35,493 bases of DNA, from the NCBI GenBank assembly GCA_944390275.1, contig CALXPL010000010.1, positions 1 to 35,493 on the forward strand, in the 5' to 3' direction. A program made the position numbers and the translations under genes. The notes beneath the pieces were generated by a model that worked only from the letters and a program-made list of their open reading frames with translations, did no database searches and had not been told where the DNA came from. The stretch comes from an uncultured Alphaproteobacteria bacterium (lineage in GTDB: Bacteria; Pseudomonadota; Alphaproteobacteria; RF32; CAG-239). Shown here piece by piece: positions 23,705 to 32,604 of this stretch; the stretch's first letter is position 1; the number at the start of each line of letters is the position of its first letter.

Positions 23705-24709
23705 ATGGTTAGTGAAACAAGAAAAATTTTAGAGCAGCAATTTGCCGCGGCTCGTGAAAATAACAATGACGAGGCTCGTCTTGACGGTGCAACTCATGCA
23801 GAGGCTTTTGCTCCTACGGCTGACGATGTTGTTGAGGAAAATTCTTATTCCGAAAATTCTCTTGCCGATAAGGATGAGGTTGTGCGCGTTTCTTCCGACA
23901 TTTCCGAAGAAAATCTTTATGACCTGCCTCCGAAATCTTTTAATCCCGAATTGTCTGAAACTTATAAATCTCTTGCTCCCGAAATGAAAAAATATTTGCA
24001 CGAGAAAGAAAAGAGTTTCTCGCAACTCTGTGATGAAATGCAAAAACGTCGTTGGATTGATGATGTTTTTCAAGCCCGCGCTGACCGTATGTCAAAACGC
24101 GGTATCGCTTCTTCCCGCGATTGGATTGAGATGATGGCTAAAGTTGATGATGCCCTGGAGCGCAATCCGTTCTTAACTTTACAGACAATGGCGGATTGTT
24201 ACGGTTTTAATATCCAGCCCAAAAATTCTGCCGTTCCTTATAATAACGGACAAGCCGCTTTTGCTCAACCTCAAGATAATCTCTTTTGGCAATCCCTGAA
24301 CGGTAAGATTAAATCGCTTGAAGACGACTATGGCGCTTTTAAGCAGACTTTGTTTGATAATGCCGTTGCCCGTTCCCGCGCTCAGCTCCAGACTTTTATT
24401 AATGAACGTGATGATAACGGTAATCTCAAACATCCTTACCTTTCCGAAGTTCAAGGTATTATGCTCAAACTTTTGGAAGGTAAACTCGCTAACGGGTTCG
24501 ATGAGGCTTATAACCAAGCCGTATGGCTTAAAGATGATGTACGGCAAAAACTCATTTTGGAAAAGTCTCATCAGCAAATCCAAGCGAAATCTCAGGAAGC
24601 TCAAAAAGCAAAATCCGCCGGATTTTCTCCCATTGCTAAACCGGCGGAGCTCCCTGATGAAGAATTGACTACGCGTCAACTTCTTGAAAAGAAAATCTAT
24701 GGTTTTTAA
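23705..24709 (+). CDS. Probable phage scaffolding protein
   Basis: 334 aa. It has an acidic, low-complexity N-terminal third (DEARLDGATHAEAFA, DDVVEENSYSENSLADKDE), a helical centre (YKSLAPEMKKYLHEKEKSF, QKRRWIDDVFQARADRM) and a charged helical C-terminus (EKSHQQIQAKSQEAQKAKS). There is no catalytic motif. The position between portal and major capsid genes, together with the composition, fits a scaffold that guides procapsid assembly. The assignment rests on context and composition. Confidence 0.72.
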   Translation: MVSETRKILEQQFAAARENNNDEARLDGATHAEAFAPTADDVVEENSYSENSLADKDEVVRVSSDISEENLYDLPPKSFNPELSETYKSLAPEMKKYLHEKEKSFSQLCDEMQKRRWIDDVFQARADRMSKRGIASSRDWIEMMAKVDDALERNPFLTLQTMADCYGFNIQPKNSAVPYNNGQAAFAQPQDNLFWQSLNGKIKSLEDDYGAFKQTLFDNAVARSRAQLQTFINERDDNGNLKHPYLSEVQGIMLKLLEGKLANGFDEAYNQAVWLKDDVRQKLILEKSHQQIQAKSQEAQKAKSAGFSPIAKPAELPDEELTTRQLLEKKIYGF

Positions 24710-24733
24710 TTTTTTTTGAAAGGATTGTGTTTT

Positions 24734-25705
24734 ATGGCTAATCTTAATTACGGTGATGTCTTTACCACAACTTTGGAAGACCGTACCAGACATTTGGCTG
24801 ATAATGTCAGCAAAAATAATGCTCTTTTGAAACGTTTGCATGATAAAGGTAAAATTCGTACGATTTCCGGCGGTTCTAAAATTTTGGAAGAATTGGAATA
24901 CGGTGAAGGCGATTTGGTTTGGTACAGCGGGTATGATAATATTGACTATGCTCCGAAACAACTCTTTACCGCTGCGGAATTCGATTTGAAATTATGTGCC
25001 GTGCCGGTGGCTATTTCCGGTGAAGATATGCTTAAAAATGCCGGTGATGAACAAATTATCAATTTGTTTGAAAAACGTATCGATAATGCGGTCAAAACTA
25101 TGAAAAACCAAATGTCTAAAGCTATCTATGGTGATGGTACGGGATCTTCCGGTAAGGAAATCGGCGGTTTGCAGCTCTTGGTCGCCGATGCTCCCGAAAC
25201 AGGTACTGTCGGCGGTATCAATCGTGCGACTTCCGGTAATGAATTTTGGCGTAATAAAGCGACAAAAGCCGCTGCCGCTCTTTCTACCGATAATATTCGT
25301 TCCGCTATGGATGATATGTATATCTCTTTATGCCGCGGTACCGATAAACCCGATATTATCGTTGCCGGCGATAAATTGTATTCTGTTTACGAACAGTCTT
25401 TGACCAGTTTGCAACGCTTTACAGACCCGAAATTGGCTGAATCCGGCTTTGCTACTCTTAAATACAAAGGTGCTGATGTCTTCTTTGACGGTGGTCAAGG
25501 CGGTAATTGTCCGGAAGATAAAATGTATTTCTTGAACTCTGATTATATCTACTTACGTCCTCATAAAGACCGTGATATGAAAGTTATCGGCGGGGAACGT
25601 ATGTCGGTTAATCAAGATGCGTTATACAAAATTATCGGTTGGGCCGGTAATATGACTATGTCAAACGCTGCTTTGCAAGGCGTGTTGATTGATAAAACCG
25701 AATAG
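24734..25705 (+). CDS. Phage major capsid protein
   Basis: 323 aa from the ATG at 24734 (AAAGGA about 11 bases upstream). It opens ANLNYGDVFTTTLEDRTRHL, then SGGSKILEELEYGEGDLVWYSGYD (about 46-70), then AVPVAISGEDMLKNAG and the helix LFEKRIDNAVKTMKNQMSKAIYGDG. The later KYKGADVFFDGG, MYFLNSDYIYLRPHKDRDM block is typical of HK97-fold capsid proteins of this type. It assembles the icosahedral shell. The codons look highly regular, as expected for an abundant protein. A terminator-like hairpin overlaps its stop codon. Confidence 0.88.
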   Translation: MANLNYGDVFTTTLEDRTRHLADNVSKNNALLKRLHDKGKIRTISGGSKILEELEYGEGDLVWYSGYDNIDYAPKQLFTAAEFDLKLCAVPVAISGEDMLKNAGDEQIINLFEKRIDNAVKTMKNQMSKAIYGDGTGSSGKEIGGLQLLVADAPETGTVGGINRATSGNEFWRNKATKAAAALSTDNIRSAMDDMYISLCRGTDKPDIIVAGDKLYSVYEQSLTSLQRFTDPKLAESGFATLKYKGADVFFDGGQGGNCPEDKMYFLNSDYIYLRPHKDRDMKVIGGERMSVNQDALYKIIGWAGNMTMSNAALQGVLIDKTE

Positions 25706-25728
25706 GTTTGCTTTCGGTTTTGTTTTTT
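25694..25728 (+). terminator. Intrinsic terminator overlapping the capsid gene stop
   Basis: AAAACCGAA (25694-25702) / TTCGGTTTT (25713-25721), followed by GTTTTTT. It begins before the TAG stop codon of the capsid gene. Confidence 0.7.
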
Positions 25729-25734
25729 GTTGCG

Positions 25735-25801
25735 GCCGTCATATCAATTTTTTTCTTTATCACAATCTTGTTTTATCGAAACCTTGATATGGCGGCTTTT
25801 T
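25735..25801 (+). terminator. Second hairpin after the capsid gene
   Basis: GCCGTCATATCAA (25735-25747) / TTGATATGGCGGC (25784-25796), 12 of 13 positions pairing, 36-base loop, then TTTTT. It could be a second terminator or an mRNA 3'-end stabiliser. Confidence 0.5.
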
Positions 25802-25834
25802 GTTGTGGTCTTTTGTTTATGGGATTTTATTATC

Positions 25835-26428
25835 ATGAGTGATTTTGAACTCTTTCAGAGCCTTATCGATGCCTCTAAATCTAACCAAAATAAAGATATG
25901 GTGGCTCGCTTCTATGACCGTTCTCTTAAAACTTCTGAAGTTGATGAAAACGGTTTGCCGATTTTTAAAGATGTTTGTTTTATCGAAATTCGTGTTAAAG
26001 ACAGCCATGATGTTTTTGACCAACCCGCTTCCGAAGATAAGAAAAAACGTTTTCCTATCGAATATAATCGTTATTTGTTGGCAAAAAAACAAATTAAAGA
26101 CGGCTCACCTCTCGAACAATTCGCTTTTCTTACCGCTGCTGAAATCGACCGCTTGAAATATCGCGGTATCTTTACCGTGGAGGCTTTGGCCGCTTTGGAT
26201 AAAGAGAAAGCCGCCGACCTTAATTTGAAAAATGAACATGAATTGGCCGTGAGGTTCTTGCAAAATGCTCAAAATAATCTGGCTCTTAACAAGTCTTTGA
26301 AAATTGAAGAAGACTTAAAACGTCAGCTTAAAGAAAAAGATAATCGAATTGCCGCACTGCAAAATGAACTTGCAACCGTGCAACAAAAACTTAATGCCCT
26401 TAACCAAAAACGTAAGGCAACCGCTTGA
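25835..26428 (+). CDS. Phage structural protein of unknown role (post-capsid, coiled coil)
   Basis: 197 aa from the ATG at 25835; the longer reading from 25727 would cross the terminator hairpin and is rejected. The first part has CFIEIRVKDSHDVFDQPASE followed by DKKKRFPIEYNRYL, then GSPLEQFAFLTAAEIDRL and GIFTVEALAALD, a pattern I know from post-capsid proteins of many short-tailed phages. The last ~60 residues form a coiled coil (KIEEDLKRQLKEKDNRIA). The biochemical role is not known to me. Confidence 0.68.
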   Translation: MSDFELFQSLIDASKSNQNKDMVARFYDRSLKTSEVDENGLPIFKDVCFIEIRVKDSHDVFDQPASEDKKKRFPIEYNRYLLAKKQIKDGSPLEQFAFLTAAEIDRLKYRGIFTVEALAALDKEKAADLNLKNEHELAVRFLQNAQNNLALNKSLKIEEDLKRQLKEKDNRIAALQNELATVQQKLNALNQKRKATA

Positions 26429-26456
26429 TTTAACTTCTTTTTAAGGATGCTCCTCC

Positions 26457-27182
26457 ATGTCGAATATTTTGGAAATTTGTCAGGATGCCGCCAGTTTGGT
26501 GGCTACGCAAAAACCTCTGGATTTGTTTAATGCAAATTCTCAACAAGAAGCCATTTTTTTAAGTATTGCCAAATCTACTCTGGACAGCTTGCGACGCTAT
26601 GGAGATTGGCAGGAACTTACCAAAGAAGGCGTCTTGAAAACTCATCGCAACAAATCAACTTATTATATTCAGGATTTTTGTCCCGATTTCTTTGCTCTGC
26701 TTAACAATACCGTCTTTATTAAAGATTCTGCCGAAAAAGTTATCGGGGCTCTTTCTCCCGAACAATATATGCGGGAACGTTTTTTTAATCTGCCTTCCGT
26801 GTCCTTGAAATTTAAAATTCAAAACGGTCGCTTTGTCTTTTTATCTCAACCGCCCGAGGGGGTGAAAATTGTTTTTAATTATCGTTCCTCCAATATTTGT
26901 TATGATCCTACCGATGAGTTTGGGGAAAATCCTGAAAAATCACAAATTACCAAAAATACCGATGTTCCTCTCTTTGATGAATATTTGGTCAAACTCGGTA
27001 TCGTTTGGCGGTGGTATAAGCGTAACGGTATGCCTTATGAAGAAGAATATAACGAATATATGCAGGAAGTGAAAAAACGCTTTGCCCTCGGCTTGGCTAC
27101 CAAAGATATTAATTTGGCCGCCAATGCGGCTTCTGCCGATGAACTTAAAGGAGTGATTATCAATGCTGCGTCGTCTTGTTAA
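26457..27182 (+). CDS. Head-tail adaptor (tail-tubular-A-like) protein
   Basis: 241 aa. It opens SNILEICQDAASLVATQKP, and continues RRYGDWQELTKEGVLKT and YYIQDFCPDFFALLNNTVF, then LSPEQYMRE. The C-terminus EYNEYMQEVKKRFALG is helical. This pattern is that of the adaptor under the portal in short-tailed phages (T7 gp11-like). It should bind the portal ring and receive the nozzle. Its last 20 bases overlap the next gene. Confidence 0.72.
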   Translation: MSNILEICQDAASLVATQKPLDLFNANSQQEAIFLSIAKSTLDSLRRYGDWQELTKEGVLKTHRNKSTYYIQDFCPDFFALLNNTVFIKDSAEKVIGALSPEQYMRERFFNLPSVSLKFKIQNGRFVFLSQPPEGVKIVFNYRSSNICYDPTDEFGENPEKSQITKNTDVPLFDEYLVKLGIVWRWYKRNGMPYEEEYNEYMQEVKKRFALGLATKDINLAANAASADELKGVIINAASSC

Positions 27183-28737
27183 TCGGGCTAATAAATCCCG
27201 CAACTACATCTTATCCGCTCCGCTCGGCGGTCTTAATGCTCGCGATAGTCTGGACTCTATGCCCGAAACCGATGCGATTGTTATGGATAATTATATCCCC
27301 GGAGAAACAAAAATTTCTTTACGCAAGGGGTTTTCTCGTTTTGCGCTTATCGGTCAACCGGTGCGGACTTTAGTCGAATTTCGTGCCGAAAACGGTTTAA
27401 ACCGTTTCTTTGCTTTTGCCGCTAAATCTTTGTGGGATATTACTTCAAATTCACAACCCGTTAATCTCAATAAGTCTTTTATGAGTGATGACTGGCAGAC
27501 CGTGCAATTTAAAAATCGTCTGTTTGCCGTCAACGGTTATGATAAACCGCAAACTTTTTACATCGACGATAATGGTGATGAAATTTGGCAAGATGCTCAG
27601 TTTCAGGGCGATAATCTTATTCCCGAACTCTTGGTTAATGTGACTTCGGCCAAACAAAGACTTTGGTTTGTCGAAAAAGGTTCCATGAAAGCCTGGTATT
27701 CCGAAAATGTCAGCGAAGTTATGGGAAATCTCGTTTCTTTTGATTTGACAACCATGGCTCGCGACGGCGGTTATCTCGTGGCCATCGCTTCTTGGACGCA
27801 AGACGGAGGGCAGGGTATGGACGACTTGACCGTGTTCTTAACTTCGGAAGGAGAGGCTTTGGTCTATGCCGGAAATAATCCGAATTCCGCTGATGACTGG
27901 ACGCTGAAAGGTGTCTTTCGTATTGCCAAACCTATCGGTTATCGTTGCACCATGCCTTATCAAGGCGATATTATCGTGATTACCGAAGACGGCTATTTAC
28001 CTCTTTCAAAGGCTTTGCCTATCGAATGTGCCAATAATTCTCAAATCGCTTTCTCGGATAAAATTCGCGGCTTGGTTCTCTCACGAACACGCAGTAATGC
28101 CAATAAATTCGGCTGGCAGGCTCTTCTTTACAGCCGCGGTGGTTATGCCATTTTTAACGTTCCGGTAAATCAGCAGTTCGAACAGCACGTTATCAATACC
28201 AACACAGGTGCTTGGTGCCGATTTACCGGTATTCCCGCTTTGTGCTGGGGATTGTATAACGGGCGGGCTTATTTCGGTACCGATGACGGCGTGATGCTTT
28301 TTGATGACGGTTATTCCGATAACCATGGCTTTATTGAAGGCGTGGTCGAACAGGCTTACTCTAATCTCGGCTCGCAAAATCTTAAAAAAGTGCAATTGCT
28401 TAATCCTCGTACAAAATCGGCAAACCCTTATGCACTTGTGGTTTATACCAATACCGATTTTGCCGAAACAGAGCAGGGCTTTGAGGAAAATATCGGCTAT
28501 TCCGGTGTGTCAAAATGGAGCAGTCTTTCTCATCCGGCTCAGGCAAAATGGAGCAGTCTTGCTCATCCTTCCGGTGTGAAATGGGCAACCTTACAAGGGT
28601 CTATTCGCAGTCAGTGGATTGGAAATTCCGCTACCGGATTTAAATTCAGTCTCGTCTTTAAAACCAAAACACGCGGAAATCTTATCGACTGGTACAATAC
28701 CGGTATTCGTCTTGAAGACGGTGCGGGTATCCTTTAA
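27163..28737 (+). CDS. Tail nozzle / tail-tubular-B-like protein
   Basis: 524 aa, ATG 27163 with AAAGGAGTG upstream, overlapping the adaptor gene by 20 bases. YILSAPLGGLNARDSLDSMP and TDAIVMDNYIPGETKISLRKG (about 18-58) start a largely beta protein, with motifs such as LYSRGGYAIFNVPVN and FGTDDGVMLFDDGY like propeller blades. Near the C-terminus an 11-residue unit is repeated three times (SKWSSLSHPAQ, AKWSSLAHPSG, VKWATLQGSIR). Size, position and fold pattern suit the tail nozzle. Confidence 0.68.
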   Translation: MLRRLVNRANKSRNYILSAPLGGLNARDSLDSMPETDAIVMDNYIPGETKISLRKGFSRFALIGQPVRTLVEFRAENGLNRFFAFAAKSLWDITSNSQPVNLNKSFMSDDWQTVQFKNRLFAVNGYDKPQTFYIDDNGDEIWQDAQFQGDNLIPELLVNVTSAKQRLWFVEKGSMKAWYSENVSEVMGNLVSFDLTTMARDGGYLVAIASWTQDGGQGMDDLTVFLTSEGEALVYAGNNPNSADDWTLKGVFRIAKPIGYRCTMPYQGDIIVITEDGYLPLSKALPIECANNSQIAFSDKIRGLVLSRTRSNANKFGWQALLYSRGGYAIFNVPVNQQFEQHVINTNTGAWCRFTGIPALCWGLYNGRAYFGTDDGVMLFDDGYSDNHGFIEGVVEQAYSNLGSQNLKKVQLLNPRTKSANPYALVVYTNTDFAETEQGFEENIGYSGVSKWSSLSHPAQAKWSSLAHPSGVKWATLQGSIRSQWIGNSATGFKFSLVFKTKTRGNLIDWYNTGIRLEDGAGIL

Positions 28738-28769
28738 TCTTTGTTGCTTTTTTTGAAGGAGCAAATTTT

Positions 28770-29192
28770 ATGTCCGAAGTCGAAATCCTTTGTGATGAGT
28801 CCTCTCTCTCCGCAATTTGGGCTTGTCAAAATCTGGGAGATTTTTCTCCTCTTGCCGGTGATTATTTTACTTTCGCCTTTTATCGAAACGGAAAAATTAT
28901 CGCCGCTCTCATCTTTAGCGGTTATCGTTCCAATCTTGATGTGTGGTGGACTATCTATTCCATCGATAAACATTGGTGTACGCGTAACGTGCTGAAAACC
29001 GCTTTTCGTACCGCCTTTCATCAACTGAATTGCCGACGCATTAATCTGCTTGTCAGTGCCGATAATGCGAATTCTTTGTCTTTGGTCAAAAGATTGGGCT
29101 TTGTTTGTGAAGGGCGTTTGAGGGCTTATCGAGACAAGGGCGAAGATGCTTTGGTCTTTGGTATGCTTAAATCTGAATGTCATTTTTTATAG
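28770..29192 (+). CDS. Phage GNAT-family acetyltransferase
   Basis: 140 aa. The GNAT pattern is visible: DYFTFAFYRNGKIIAALIFSG, then a helix (RNVLKTAFRTAFHQL), RINLLVSADNANSLSLVKRLGF (acetyl-CoA-binding and conserved strand-helix) and VCEGRLRAYRDKGEDALVFGML. It would transfer an acetyl group to an amine, perhaps a protein N-terminus or lysine, or to a sugar; the substrate is unknown. Such genes are found in the tail region of several podoviruses. It is complete, with a normal RBS (GAAGGAG). Confidence 0.85.
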   Translation: MSEVEILCDESSLSAIWACQNLGDFSPLAGDYFTFAFYRNGKIIAALIFSGYRSNLDVWWTIYSIDKHWCTRNVLKTAFRTAFHQLNCRRINLLVSADNANSLSLVKRLGFVCEGRLRAYRDKGEDALVFGMLKSECHFL

Positions 29193-29204
29193 GAGTGTTT
29201 TTTT

Positions 29205-29885
29205 ATGAGTGGAATGTTTGGTGGCAGTGGTTCTCCTACCGCTATGCAAAATTATGCAACTTGGTACGGACTTAATGCCTTAAATAAAATTGATACCTCA
29301 ACCGTTGATAATGCTAACCAAAATATGGCTCAATATGCTCAAGCCATGAGCCAAAATTTGGGAAATCGTCCCGATTATGTTTATTCGGTCGAGGCTTCCG
29401 ATGCCGCTCGGCAACGTGCCGAACAGGCTTATTACAATAATATGGTCAACAATCTTCAACCGCAGTTTTCCCAACAACAAGCCGATTTGGAAACGCGTTT
29501 GGCTAATCAGGGATTGTCTGTTGGAAGCGAGGCTTATCAACGTGCCATGAATGATTTGACAACACAACAAAACAACGCTTATACCAATGCGGCTAATCAA
29601 GCTGTTTTATCCGGTCAAAATGCTTATTCGCAAAGCCTTTCCGATGCGATTAATTCTGCTAATTTTACCAATAACTCGCGAATGTTGCCCGTTAATGAAA
29701 TTTTGACGCTCTTGTCTAATTCTCCGAGCGAATATGATATCGCGATGGAAAAATACGGTATCTTAAGCAATTATGCCAATACGGCCGCTCAACAACAAGC
29801 TCAAAATCAAGCCCTGAAAAATCAATTAATGGCCGGACTGATTAATGCCGGTGCCGGTGCTCTCGGTTCATTTTATGCAAAATAA
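29205..29885 (+). CDS. Probable internal virion / DNA-ejection protein
   Basis: 226 aa, rich in Asn, Gln and Ala. ANQGLSVGSEAYQRAMNDL (about 104-122) and NNAYTNAANQAVLSGQNAYSQ are features I associate with ejection or internal proteins of podoviruses. The C-terminus LMAGLINAGAGALGSFYAK is glycine-rich and amphipathic or hydrophobic, fit for membrane insertion. It lies just after the nozzle and GNAT genes. The exact role is inferred. Confidence 0.6.
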   Translation: MSGMFGGSGSPTAMQNYATWYGLNALNKIDTSTVDNANQNMAQYAQAMSQNLGNRPDYVYSVEASDAARQRAEQAYYNNMVNNLQPQFSQQQADLETRLANQGLSVGSEAYQRAMNDLTTQQNNAYTNAANQAVLSGQNAYSQSLSDAINSANFTNNSRMLPVNEILTLLSNSPSEYDIAMEKYGILSNYANTAAQQQAQNQALKNQLMAGLINAGAGALGSFYAK

Positions 29886-29894
29886 GGAGGTGTT

Positions 29895-30143
29895 ATGAGT
29901 AATAATCGTTTTAACCGTGCTTCGCAAATTGCGGCACAATCTTTTCGAAACAGTGTTGTTCCCGTGACGGCGGCTTTTGATCCTTACGAGGCTTGGCAGG
30001 CTTATCAAAAGGCTGCCGAAAAAACACAAAATAATAATCTTGATGAAATTCGTAAACAAATCTTAATGTCGCGCTTGAACACGTCTCCGAAAACTTTTGA
30101 TTTTGAACGTGAAGCCAATATTTTTGCTTTGCAGAATTTATAA
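29895..30143 (+). CDS. Small phage protein, unknown function
   Basis: 82 aa with RBS AAGGAGG. It is charged and mainly helical (DPYEAWQAYQKAAEKTQNNN, DEIRKQILMSRLN), without signal peptide or membrane segment. It lies 9 bases after the candidate ejection protein and may be another internal virion component. Confidence 0.6.
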   Translation: MSNNRFNRASQIAAQSFRNSVVPVTAAFDPYEAWQAYQKAAEKTQNNNLDEIRKQILMSRLNTSPKTFDFEREANIFALQNL

Positions 30144-30163
30144 CTTTATTGAGGATTTTTTCT

Positions 30164-30943
30164 ATGCCATTTGACGGAAAAGGATATTTTACACGCGTTC
30201 ACAACTGGGAAGATGACCGAATTAATGATATTGAAATCGTTACCGATCATCATGATGAAGAAGACGACAATTTTGCTCAGGGACTTAATGAGTGTTTATT
30301 GCGCGATGGACGTGTGCCGATGAAAGACGATTTTGATGTCGGTAATTTTCAAATCAAAAATTTACGCGAGGCTACTCTCGATGCTGATGCCGTGAATTTG
30401 AAACAACTTAAAAATCAAATCGATGAACTTAAAACCGCTTTGTTAACTAATGTCAATAATTCTTTGAAAGTCGGTGATATTAAAGTGTCTTTGCAAACCG
30501 ATAATCATGATAACTGGCTTTTGTGCGACGGACAGGAAATCAGTCGTGCCGATTATCCCGAACTCTTTAAAATTATCGGTGTCAGTTTTGGGTCCGGTAA
30601 TGGAACAACCACTTTTAATATTCCCGATTATCGCGGCGCTTTTTTGCGTGGGTTGGGTGGAAATTCCGAAGCCGATTTTGCGACCAAGCAAAATGAATCT
30701 TTACCGAATATTACCGGTGAATTCAGTATGGGCGGGGCTACCGGTATCCCCGATGATTCCTATAAAATCGGTGCATTTAAACAAGGTGCTAAAGAGTATG
30801 GTTCTACGGTGTGGACAATTTCCGAACGTTGTCATGCCATGGGCTTTGATGCCTCGGCTTCAAACGCTATCTACGCCGGTTCTCACGTTACTCCCGAAAA
30901 CTATGCCGTTAACTATTTTATTAAAGCTAAAGCGGAGGTATAA
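30164..30943 (+). CDS. Tail protein with phage collar domain
   Basis: 259 aa from the ATG at 30164 (GAGGA upstream). The N-terminal ~100 residues include MKDDFDVGNFQIKNLREATLD, a pattern of fibre attachment segments, and a helix (LKQLKNQIDELKTAL). The tail-collar fold (about 105-255) follows: GDIKVSLQTDNHDNWLLCDG, SRADYPELFKIIG, NIPDYRGAFLRG. The end (VTPENYAVNYFIKA) is the usual collar C-terminus. It is probably a tail fibre or tip protein that contacts the host surface. Confidence 0.85.
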   Translation: MPFDGKGYFTRVHNWEDDRINDIEIVTDHHDEEDDNFAQGLNECLLRDGRVPMKDDFDVGNFQIKNLREATLDADAVNLKQLKNQIDELKTALLTNVNNSLKVGDIKVSLQTDNHDNWLLCDGQEISRADYPELFKIIGVSFGSGNGTTTFNIPDYRGAFLRGLGGNSEADFATKQNESLPNITGEFSMGGATGIPDDSYKIGAFKQGAKEYGSTVWTISERCHAMGFDASASNAIYAGSHVTPENYAVNYFIKAKAEV

Positions 30944-30946
30944 ATT

Positions 30947-31321
30947 ATGACTTCTAAAATGACTTCTACGGGAATTATTATTACACAAGGCGATACCTTG
31001 AATATTCCTCTTCGTTTTGCCGTCAATCAATCGAATGGCAAAATACCCGTCGATATTTCTAATGCCGTTATTCGTATGCAGGTGCGTGCCAATGCCGAAA
31101 GCCAACCGCTGATTAATAAAGCTGTTACCGAGCATTATGATCCCGTAAACGGTAAAACCGTACTGCAACTCTCTCCCGAAGATACGAATATTCCCGTCGG
31201 TTCTTATTATACCGATATTGAAATTCAGTTTATCGATGGGCAGAAATTTACTTTCTATCCTCCGAAATCAGCCAGTAAGGCTTATTTCAAAGTCGTTGAA
31301 CAATTTACCAAAGGAGATTAA
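30947..31321 (+). CDS. Small beta-sandwich tail protein (baseplate-like)
   Basis: 124 aa. It is mostly beta with no membrane segment: TQGDTLNIPLRFAVN, DISNAVIRMQVRA, YYTDIEIQFIDGQKFTF. The pattern QGDT-PL...DISNA-I-MQVR resembles the N-terminal domain of baseplate/upper-fibre proteins (BppU-like). It lies between two fibre genes, 3 and 5 bases from each, so it may be a fibre adaptor. The family is tentative. Confidence 0.6.
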   Translation: MTSKMTSTGIIITQGDTLNIPLRFAVNQSNGKIPVDISNAVIRMQVRANAESQPLINKAVTEHYDPVNGKTVLQLSPEDTNIPVGSYYTDIEIQFIDGQKFTFYPPKSASKAYFKVVEQFTKGD

Positions 31322-31326
31322 TACCG

Positions 31327-32592
31327 ATGAGTGATGTGATTTATTATGATAATGAAGTTGTCGGCTTGGAAGTGGTGATGAATGAAGTCGATAGCGAAGT
31401 CAGTCCCGAGGGATATATTTTTGTACGTAACGGACGAGACGAGATTAAAGGTTATGTCGATGGTATTCTGAAACCCGAACTCAATGATTTTACTCTTCTT
31501 AAAGAACAAGAAATTGCTCAAGAAGCCGAGACGGCTCTCTCTAATACTCAATATCAAATTGATGCTTATGTGCAGGAGACAACAAAACCCGATCTCGATG
31601 CCTATACGGAAGAAAAAAAACAAGATATTCAAAACTATGCTCAAAATATCAAAGCTGATTTTGATGCCGATGTGCAAGCCGCTGCCGCTTCTGCCCAAGC
31701 TGCGAAAACTTCCGAAAATAATGCGAAACTTTCTGAAACAACTGCAAGTCAAACCGTAAACGGTTTTGATGCTCATGCCGCAGAAAAACAAAGTGCTTTT
31801 GATACGCATGTCGAAACCCAGATTGCTGCTTTCGATGCCAATGCTTCTCGGCAGGTGCAACAGGCTAATCTGACGATTACTCAACATCAACAATCTTTAG
31901 TCGATGCTTTTGATGTTCATGTTACCGAAAAACAAGGCGAGGTCGATGCTTCCGCTCAAGCTGCGAAAACTTCCGAAACTAATGCCAAAAATTCTGAAAC
32001 GGCTTGTCAGGATGTTTTGCAGCGTTTGGGTACCGTTATCAAAATCAAAGGACGTGTTGACAGTATTGCCGAACTTCCTCTTCAGGATAATCTTGATGGG
32101 GATGCTTATTTAGTCGGGGAAAGCGGAAGTGATAATTTTGCCGAATATTTTTGGTTTTCCGACCATTGGGAATTTCTCGGTACAACCGGTACCAAACTTT
32201 CTTGGGGAAATATTACCGGAGATATTGAAGCTCAATCCGATTTGCAACAAGCCTTGTCATCTCAAGAAACGGCTTGGTCAAATGATTTATCGGAACATGC
32301 TAATAATCATTCTAATCCCCATGCCGTGACCAAAGCTCAAGTCGGATTGGGAAATTGTGATAATACTTCCGATGTTAATAAACCCATATCAACAGCCGTT
32401 CAAGCCGCTTTGAACCTTAAAGCAAATCTTGCAAGTCCTGCTTTCAGCGGTACGCCAACCGTTCCAACTCCTGCCGTCAGTAATAACTCAACGCAGGCGA
32501 TTAATTCGCAATGGTTTAATCAAAAAGTTCAGGTCGTGTCTTCGTTGCCGTCTTCTCCGGATGCAAATATTTTTTATTTTGTTACACAATAG
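31327..32592 (+). CDS. Phage tail fibre protein
   Basis: 421 aa. A globular N-terminus (1-50) is followed by a long Ala/Glu-rich helical stretch (about 55-230), with related segments (SAQAAKTSENNAKLSETTAS, SAQAAKTSETNAKNSETACQ) that point to a trimeric coiled coil. A small domain (IKGRVDSIAELP...) precedes the common fibre motif HSNPHAVTKAQVGLGNCDNT (about 327-346), with ALNLKANLASPAFSGTPTVP next. The extreme C-terminus reads SSPDANIFYFV. It is the likely receptor-binding or fibre-shaft protein. Confidence 0.85.
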   Translation: MSDVIYYDNEVVGLEVVMNEVDSEVSPEGYIFVRNGRDEIKGYVDGILKPELNDFTLLKEQEIAQEAETALSNTQYQIDAYVQETTKPDLDAYTEEKKQDIQNYAQNIKADFDADVQAAAASAQAAKTSENNAKLSETTASQTVNGFDAHAAEKQSAFDTHVETQIAAFDANASRQVQQANLTITQHQQSLVDAFDVHVTEKQGEVDASAQAAKTSETNAKNSETACQDVLQRLGTVIKIKGRVDSIAELPLQDNLDGDAYLVGESGSDNFAEYFWFSDHWEFLGTTGTKLSWGNITGDIEAQSDLQQALSSQETAWSNDLSEHANNHSNPHAVTKAQVGLGNCDNTSDVNKPISTAVQAALNLKANLASPAFSGTPTVPTPAVSNNSTQAINSQWFNQKVQVVSSLPSSPDANIFYFVTQ

Positions 32593-32604
32593 GGAGTATT
32601 TCTT

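Noticed and set aside
24179..24961. Minus-strand open frame of 260 codons opposite scaffold and capsid genes
   Set aside because: Low-complexity Phe/Ile-rich translation typical of the antisense of coding DNA; all phage genes are on the plus strand.
25727..25834. N-terminal extension of the post-capsid phage gene
   Set aside because: The extension runs through two terminator-like hairpins and lacks an RBS; the ATG at 25835 fits homologues I know in pattern.
31318..31893. Minus-strand open frame of 191 codons
   Set aside because: Antisense shadow of the tail fibre coiled-coil region.
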